From assembly GCA_903934745.1 (NCBI GenBank), contig CAIZOZ010000548.1, forward strand, positions 1-19,227: a stretch of DNA of 19,227 bases. The letters are read 5' to 3'. This DNA comes from an uncultured cyanobacterium. Its GTDB lineage: Bacteria; Cyanobacteriota; Cyanobacteriia; PCC-6307; Cyanobiaceae. Made by a program: the position numbers and the translations under genes. Below the pieces are notes generated by a model. The model did not search any database, was not told where the DNA came from, and worked only from the letters and a program-made list of their open reading frames with translations. Shown here one piece after another: positions 15,173 to 19,227 of this stretch. Position 1 is the stretch's first letter; each line of letters starts with the position of its first letter.

Positions 15173-15619
15173 ATGGCCGACGGCACCACCCTCTCGATCA
15201 AGCGCACGATCACGGTGAGGGCCGTGGTGACCCCCCGCTGGAAGGAGGAGGCCGAGCGCGAACTCAGCAATGCCCTCAGCAACTTCGACGCCCAGCTGGC
15301 CCAGCTGGAGCAGGAAGGCCAGCAGGTGATCGATCAGATCCGCCGCCAGAGTGCCAACCCCCTCGATCCCCGCGTGCAGGAGCAGGTGGGCTCGGTGCAG
15401 CAGCAGGTGGGTGCCAAGCGCTCCGAGCTGGACGAGCAGAAGCGTCAGGTGCTTGAGCAACAGCAGCAGGTGCGTGACCTGGAGATGGAAGCGATCGTCG
15501 AGCAGGGACAGATCGAGAGCTTCACCGAGGTGCGTCTAGGCGACAACCTGGTGCAGAAGCTGCAGGCCGCCGTGCTGGTGCGCGACGGCGTGATCGAGGC
15601 GATTGAAGGGGCGGATTGA
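15173..15619 (+). CDS. YlqD-family coiled-coil protein
   Basis: Conserved protein of unknown function, 148 residues. The N-terminal strand (ADGTTLSIKRTITVRAVVTPRWKEEAERELSNAL) and C-terminal strand (GDNLVQKLQAAVLVRDGVIEAIEG) flank a long amphipathic helix rich in Gln and Glu (residues about 40-115: DAQLAQLEQEGQQVIDQIRRQ, QEQVGSVQQQVGAKRSELDEQ), predicted as a coiled coil. This arrangement is what I recall for YlqD proteins of firmicutes and cyanobacteria, where no role is established. The gene starts 63 bp after the ligase stop. Its stop codon overlaps the TTG that begins the next short frame. Confidence 0.85.
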   Translation: MADGTTLSIKRTITVRAVVTPRWKEEAERELSNALSNFDAQLAQLEQEGQQVIDQIRRQSANPLDPRVQEQVGSVQQQVGAKRSELDEQKRQVLEQQQQVRDLEMEAIVEQGQIESFTEVRLGDNLVQKLQAAVLVRDGVIEAIEGAD

Positions 15620-15855
15620 TCGCTATCAGCGCCGCTGAGATCCGGGAGAGCTTCCGGGCCGTGGACGGGCCGGACGTGCAGGCGCTGGTGCAGGTGGGCA
15701 CCAATCTGCTCTGCTCGCCGCTGGTGGAGCAGCTGGAGGCCGAGCTCGGCAAACCGGTGCTTGCCGTGAACACGGCCACCGCCTGGGCGGCCCTGCGGCA
15801 GCACGGCATCACCGATCGCCTGAGCGGCTGGGGGCGGCTGCTCTCCCAGCACTGA
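15616..15855 (+). pseudogene. Maleate isomerase / Asp-Glu racemase-like C-terminal fragment
   Basis: A 79-residue frame that resembles only the last third of the maleate cis-trans isomerase / arylmalonate decarboxylase / Asp-Glu racemase family, whose members are about 240-250 residues. Visible matches are ISAAEIRESFRAVD, ALVQVGTNL, LVEQLEAELGKPVLAVNTAT and WAALRQHGITDRLSGWGRLL. The family's second catalytic Cys normally lies in a CTNL-type motif; here the sequence is VGTNL, with Gly at that place. The N-terminal domain with the first catalytic Cys is absent: an in-frame stop at 15604-15606 and the intact ylqD gene lie immediately upstream. The TTG start overlaps the ylqD stop, so coupled translation is possible and the frame may be expressed. 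I favour a decayed gene; a domesticated small protein is the alternative. Confidence 0.55.
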
Positions 15856-15898
15856 GCGCCGGCACCGCGTCGAGACCCGAAGGGTTGTCATGGGCACC

Positions 15899-15916
15899 GC
15901 CGCAGGGAGCGGCTTT
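15899..15916 (+). terminator. Weak candidate terminator after the racemase fragment
   Basis: GCCGC (15899-15903) pairs with GCGGC (15909-15913) around an AGGGA loop and is followed by TTT. The stem is short and the U-tract minimal, so this is tentative. It is placed sensibly, 44 bp after the fragment and about 160 bp before the E2 gene. Confidence 0.3.
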
Positions 15917-16016
15917 AGCGGTCTCGGTTGTCCTGGCCTCGCGTGCTTGAAGCCCTCAGAGATCTGCGGCAGCCTTTCGCAAGGCCCACGGGGGTAGCGG
16001 ACAGCTCAGGCCGAAC

Positions 16017-16045
16017 CCGACGGCTGACCTTATGCCACGTAAAAT
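16017..16045 (+). promoter_or_regulatory. Tentative promoter of the PDH E2 gene
   Basis: TAAAAT (16040-16045) matches five of six bases of the -10 consensus and is the only A/T-rich hexamer in this spacer. Seventeen bases upstream is CCGACG (16017-16022), a poor -35. The E2 start lies 27 nt downstream of the -10, with CGGGA as a possible ribosome-binding site. The rest of the 217-bp spacer shows no gene. Confidence 0.35.
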
Positions 16046-16072
16046 CACCCCCATTCAAGCGGGAACACAACG

Positions 16073-17440
16073 TTGGCCACCCACGAAATCTTCATGCCCG
16101 CCCTGAGCTCGACGATGACGGAGGGCAAGATCGTGGAGTGGCTCAAGAAACCCGGCGACAAGGTGGAGCGGGGTGAATCGGTGCTCGTGGTCGAGTCCGA
16201 CAAGGCCGACATGGACGTGGAATCGTTCAACGAGGGCTACCTGGCGGCGGTGCTGATGCCGGCAGGCGGTACGGCACCGGTGGGGGAAACGATTGGCCTG
16301 ATCGTCGAAAGCGAGGCGGAAATCGCAGCAGCGGCAGCCCGGACACCCGCAGCGCCGGCAGCGGCGCCGTCGGCTCCAGCCCCTGCCGCTGCAGCCCCCG
16401 TGCCTGTTGCCGTCGCAGCCGGTTCAATTGCAGCCGTAGCCGCCGCACCGGCACCGATGGCGCCTGCCCCGGCGGCGACCGGGATCCCGACCGCCGCCGC
16501 CAGCTCACCCGCAGCGGCCGCCGGTCGCATCGTCGCCAGCCCCCGGGCCCGGAAACTGGCCGCCCAGCTCGGCGTCGCTCTGGAGGCCCTGCGCGGCAGC
16601 GGGCCGAATGGCCGCATCCAGGCCGAAGACGTGGAAAAGGCTGCAGGCCAGCCCGTGAGCCTGCCTCGCGTCGCCGAGGGCAGCGCCGCTGCGGTGGTGG
16701 CCTCAGCCCATGGAGCGGCCCCCGGAGCCGCCGCCAGCGCCCCGATCGGCCAGAGCTTCGGGGCTGCCGGCGAAACCGTCGCCTTCAACACCCTGCAGCA
16801 GGCGGTGGTGCGCAACATGAACGCCAGCCTGACGATCCCCTGTTTCCACGTCGGCTACACGATCAGCACCGACAAGCTCGACGCCCTCTACAAGCAGGTG
16901 AAAAGCAAGGGCGTCACGATGACGGCCCTGCTGGCCAAAGCCGTGGGCGTCACCCTGGCCCGCCATCCCCAGGTGAATGCCGCCGCCACCGCCACCGCCA
17001 TGACCTATCCCGAACGGATCAACGTGGCGGTGGCCGTGGCGATGGAGGACGGGGGCCTGATCACGCCGGTACTCGCCGACGCCGATCGAACCGATCTCTA
17101 CAGCCTGTCGCGCAACTGGGCCGATCTGGTCAGCCGCGCCCGCAGCAAGCAGCTCAAGCCCGAGGAATACAGCACCGGCACCTTCACCCTTTCCAACCTG
17201 GGCATGTTCGGCGTCGACCGCTTCGATGCGATCCTGCCGCCCGGCACCGGCGCGATTCTGGCCGTAGCCGCCTCCCGGCCCTGCGTGGTCGCCACCAAGG
17301 ACGGCGCCATCACCGTCAAACGGCAGATGCAGGTGAACCTCACCGCCGATCACCGGGTGATCTACGGCACCCATGCCGCTGCCTTCCTCAAGGACCTGGC
17401 CGCGCTGATCGAGACCAATCCCGAAAGCCTGGTGCTATGA
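16073..17440 (+). CDS. pdhC: Pyruvate dehydrogenase E2, dihydrolipoamide acetyltransferase
   Basis: Core subunit of the pyruvate dehydrogenase complex, moving acetyl groups from E1 to CoA by a swinging lipoyl arm. Domains in 455 residues: one lipoyl domain (1-78) with lipoylated Lys44 in VVESDKADMDVE; an Ala/Pro-rich linker (about 82-150); the E1/E3-binding domain (IVASPRARKLAAQLG to VEKAAG, 153-192); a second Ala-rich linker; and the catalytic domain (235-455). The active site is DHRVIYG (426-432). His427 is present, but the usual DG of the DHRxxDG motif is YG, as I recall for cyanobacterial and plastid E2s. PSBD and catalytic domains make it PDH rather than a free lipoyl protein. Translation begins at TTG 16073, since the conserved ATHEIFMPALSSTMTEGKIV starts there. 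Confidence 0.93.
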   Translation: MATHEIFMPALSSTMTEGKIVEWLKKPGDKVERGESVLVVESDKADMDVESFNEGYLAAVLMPAGGTAPVGETIGLIVESEAEIAAAAARTPAAPAAAPSAPAPAAAAPVPVAVAAGSIAAVAAAPAPMAPAPAATGIPTAAASSPAAAAGRIVASPRARKLAAQLGVALEALRGSGPNGRIQAEDVEKAAGQPVSLPRVAEGSAAAVVASAHGAAPGAAASAPIGQSFGAAGETVAFNTLQQAVVRNMNASLTIPCFHVGYTISTDKLDALYKQVKSKGVTMTALLAKAVGVTLARHPQVNAAATATAMTYPERINVAVAVAMEDGGLITPVLADADRTDLYSLSRNWADLVSRARSKQLKPEEYSTGTFTLSNLGMFGVDRFDAILPPGTGAILAVAASRPCVVATKDGAITVKRQMQVNLTADHRVIYGTHAAAFLKDLAALIETNPESLVL

Positions 17441-17742
17441 AGCCCGCGACCTGAGCGGGCCATGGCCCGCGCGTCAGTCACGCCGCCTCAAATCACGCCA
17501 TAACCCAGGCTGAAGTTTGGCTTGATCGTTGTTGACCGGCCTCCCAAAGCCCTGGCCGGTTCCCCCTGGCCTGCCGCACGTGACTCGTGAACTGGCCTCG
17601 GCAGCCGCGCCTGCAACTGACCGCCATCGCCTGGGCGCGGAGCCCTGCCTGACCAGCCTCGACGGCCCGTCAGGACGATCCTGCAGGCGGATTCCGCCAG
17701 TGGACTGTCCATCCCTGCAGACCCTGTGATTCCCCCTCTGCG
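17441..17742. other. Intergenic region upstream of the KimA-like gene
   Basis: About 300 bp without a credible gene. Two structured blocks are visible: the overlapping hairpins at 17442-17470, and a 7-bp inverted repeat ACCGGCC (17535-17541) / GGCCGGT (17554-17560) around a 12-nt loop, followed by TCCCCC. I found no convincing sigma-70 promoter pair and none of the conserved blocks I remember for the ydaO c-di-AMP riboswitch. Short open frames here have no recognisable product. Confidence 0.6.
17442..17470 (+). terminator. Mutually exclusive hairpins after pdhC, possible terminator
   Basis: GCCCGC (17442-17447), GCGGGC (17455-17460) and GCCCGC (17465-17470) share the middle arm. The middle can pair left with a 7-nt loop or right with the CATG tetraloop. 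The right-hand pair is the perfect 16-bp palindrome GCGGGCCATGGCCCGC (17455-17470). It begins 2 bp after the E2 stop, so it lies at the mRNA 3' end. No U-tract follows, so intrinsic termination is uncertain. Confidence 0.45.
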
Positions 17743-19227
17743 ATGAGTTCCCGAAGCGTTCGGCGTGGTCTGAGTGAACGGCTGCTGGGCCAGCCGCTGC
17801 CCACCAGCGCCAGCCAGCACGAACAGCTGCCCAATTCCCAGGCGATGGCGGTGCTGTCCTCCGACGCCCTCTCCTCGGTGGCCTACGCCACCGATCAGAC
17901 CCTGGCGGTGCTGGTGCTCGCCGGCAGTGCCGCCCTGGTCTGGTCGCTGCCGATCACCCTGGCGGTGGTGGCTCTGGTGGCCGTGGTGGTGCTCTCCTAC
18001 CGCCAGACCCTGCACGCCTATCCGGAGGGCGGTGGCTGCTACATCGTGGCCCGGGCCAACCTGGGCAACACGACGAGTCTGGTGGGGGCCTCAGCCCTGC
18101 TGATCGACTACTCGCTGACGGCCGCCGTGAGCCTGATGGCCGGCACCCAGGCTCTCACCTCCTACCTGCCGGCCCTGTTGCCCTGGCAGGTGCCGATCGC
18201 CCTGGTGCTGCTGGTGCTGGTGGGCTGGGTGAACCTGCGGGGCATGAGTGAATCGGGCCGGCTGTTCTCCCTGCCCGTCTATGGCTTCATCGCCATGGTG
18301 GCCCTGCTGGTGGGCTTCGGGCTGGTGGACCTGGTGCTGCGGCACGGCTTCCATCCCGACCCGATGCCACCGGTGAAGGCCGTGGCTCCGCTCAGCCTGT
18401 TTCTGATCCTGCGGGCTTTTGCCTCGGGCTGTTCGGCCATGACCGGCATCGAGGCGATCGCCAACGGCGTCAAGGTGTTCCGCGAACCCTCGGCTGTGAA
18501 TGCCAAGGCCACGATGGCGGCGATGGGGGTGATTCTGTCGCTGATGTTTCTCGGCATCAGCCTGCTGGCCTGGATGTACGGCGTCGATCCCTCCTCCAGC
18601 CAGACCAGCATGGCGATCCTTGGCGAGCGCATCTTCGGGGCGACGAATCCCCTCTATCCGGTGCTGCAGCTGGTCACCCTGCTGATCCTGATGCTGGCAG
18701 CCAACACCGCCTTCGCCGACTTCCCCCGCCTCGGCGCCCTGCTGGCGGTGGATGGTCATCTGCCGCGGCTGCTGGCCTTTCGCGGCGACCGGCTGGTGTT
18801 CCAGAACGGCATCCTGGTGCTGATCGCCCTGGCCGGAGGGATCATCGTGTTCTGCGGTGGCGACACCACGATGGCGATCAATCTTTATGCCGTCGGGGTG
18901 TTTCTGGCCTTCAGCCTCTCCCAGGCCGGCATGGTGCGCTACTGGCTGCGCCACAGGGGGGCGAGGTGGCACCAGCGGGCCCTGATGAATGGCTGCGGCG
19001 CCGTGTTCACCTCCCTGGTGCTCCTGGTCATCATCGTCAGCAAGTTCAGCTCCGGGGCCTGGCTGGTGGTGCTGCTGATCCCGCTACTGGTGCTCGGCCT
19101 CGGCTGGATCCGCCGTCGTTATCGCCTGCTGGATCAGGCTCTCGACCTCGCCGGTCTGCCCGATGCCGCCGGAGTTGGGGGGAGCACCACCCTGAACCCG
19201 CCCCAGGATCCAGGCTGCGGACCGATC
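17743..19227 (+). CDS. KimA-like APC-family K+ permease, 3' end beyond window
   Basis: Amino acid-polyamine-organocation superfamily transporter closely resembling Bacillus KimA (YdaO), a high-affinity proton-coupled potassium importer inhibited by c-di-AMP. All 495 codons to the window edge are open. Shared blocks are MAVLSSDALSSVAYATDQ (35-52, with Asp41 and Tyr48 at the positions of KimA Asp36 and Tyr43), SYRQTLHAYPEGGGCYIVA (85-103), LLIDYSLTAAVS (119-130, containing Asp122, Tyr123, Thr126 and Ser130) and SGCSAMTGIEAIANGV. About twelve membrane segments are visible, ending near residue 465. KimA has about 607 residues, so the C-terminal cytoplasmic regulatory domain lies mostly outside the window. 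Other members annotated as amino acid permeases share this fold, so potassium as substrate is an inference from the conserved ion-site residues. Confidence 0.88.
   Translation, partial: MSSRSVRRGLSERLLGQPLPTSASQHEQLPNSQAMAVLSSDALSSVAYATDQTLAVLVLAGSAALVWSLPITLAVVALVAVVVLSYRQTLHAYPEGGGCYIVARANLGNTTSLVGASALLIDYSLTAAVSLMAGTQALTSYLPALLPWQVPIALVLLVLVGWVNLRGMSESGRLFSLPVYGFIAMVALLVGFGLVDLVLRHGFHPDPMPPVKAVAPLSLFLILRAFASGCSAMTGIEAIANGVKVFREPSAVNAKATMAAMGVILSLMFLGISLLAWMYGVDPSSSQTSMAILGERIFGATNPLYPVLQLVTLLILMLAANTAFADFPRLGALLAVDGHLPRLLAFRGDRLVFQNGILVLIALAGGIIVFCGGDTTMAINLYAVGVFLAFSLSQAGMVRYWLRHRGARWHQRALMNGCGAVFTSLVLLVIIVSKFSSGAWLVVLLIPLLVLGLGWIRRRYRLLDQALDLAGLPDAAGVGGSTTLNPPQDPGCGPI

Noticed and set aside
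15856..16072. Possible small gene between the racemase fragment and pdhC
   Set aside because: The open frame from 15928 overlaps the E2 N-terminus in another frame and has no conserved residues.
17441..17742. c-di-AMP (ydaO) riboswitch upstream of the KimA-like gene
   Set aside because: Looked for because of the gene downstream. The conserved core blocks I remember are not visible on the plus strand.
18091..18972. Long minus-strand open frame (293 codons) rich in His and Gln
   Set aside because: It is the reverse shadow of the KimA-like gene, whose plus-strand product has unmistakable conserved motifs. The shadow has no family resemblance.
1..19227. tRNA, rRNA, CRISPR array, insertion sequence or prophage
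   Set aside because: Checked by eye in the spacers. No T-loop-like GGTTCGAATC element, no spaced direct-repeat array, and no transposase or integrase motif was found.

Overview
The window looks like chromosomal DNA from a high-GC picocyanobacterium of the Cyanobium/Synechococcus type. This rests on gene content: an LrtA-type long hibernation factor, an AroH-class chorismate mutase, a DUF2808 secreted protein, a YlqD-family protein, an acyl-ACP-synthetase-like fatty acid ligase next to lipB, and a pyruvate dehydrogenase E2 with the DHRVIYG active-site variant that I recall from cyanobacteria and plastids. Five copies of the cyanobacterial palindrome GCGATCGC also fit. No database search was possible, so the placement is by recognition only.

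Layout. Positions 1-2607 (minus strand) hold a housekeeping run read right to left: sppA, aroH, a DUF2808 exported protein, rpmH (too short for most ORF lists) and the 5' part of rnpA, which leaves the window at base 1. Positions 2663-9860 hold an envelope/glycan block: a DMT-type permease abutting a GT39/ArnT-like membrane glycosyltransferase, then a GT4 enzyme on the plus strand. These converge on a minus-strand GT4 enzyme and an MFS permease. The convergent junction (7085-7168) carries a 15-bp tandem repeat.

Positions 10005-12289 (minus) hold recO, deoC and lrtA. lrtA and deoC are separated by 4 bp, so lrtA leads a transcription unit that may continue into recO. lrtA diverges from lipB across a 96-bp spacer that is largely filled by a 43-nt stem-loop. 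On the plus strand follow lipB, the fatty acid ligase, ylqD, an 80-residue fragment of a maleate-isomerase/Asp-Glu-racemase-like protein, the PDH E2 gene, and a KimA-like potassium permease cut by the window's right edge.

Functional themes. lipB and PDH E2 are linked by lipoate. LipB makes the octanoyl transfer that starts lipoyl assembly, and E2 residue Lys44 is the expected lipoylation site. LrtA and the KimA-like transporter point to darkness/stress and ion homeostasis. The glycosyltransferases and permeases probably serve cell-surface glycan assembly. I found no mobile element, tRNA, rRNA or CRISPR array, and no clear new multigene system. The most noteworthy items are the lrtA-lipB stem-loop, the racemase-like fragment, the overlapping alternative hairpins after the E2 gene, and substitutions at family-defining active-site positions in AroH and E2.
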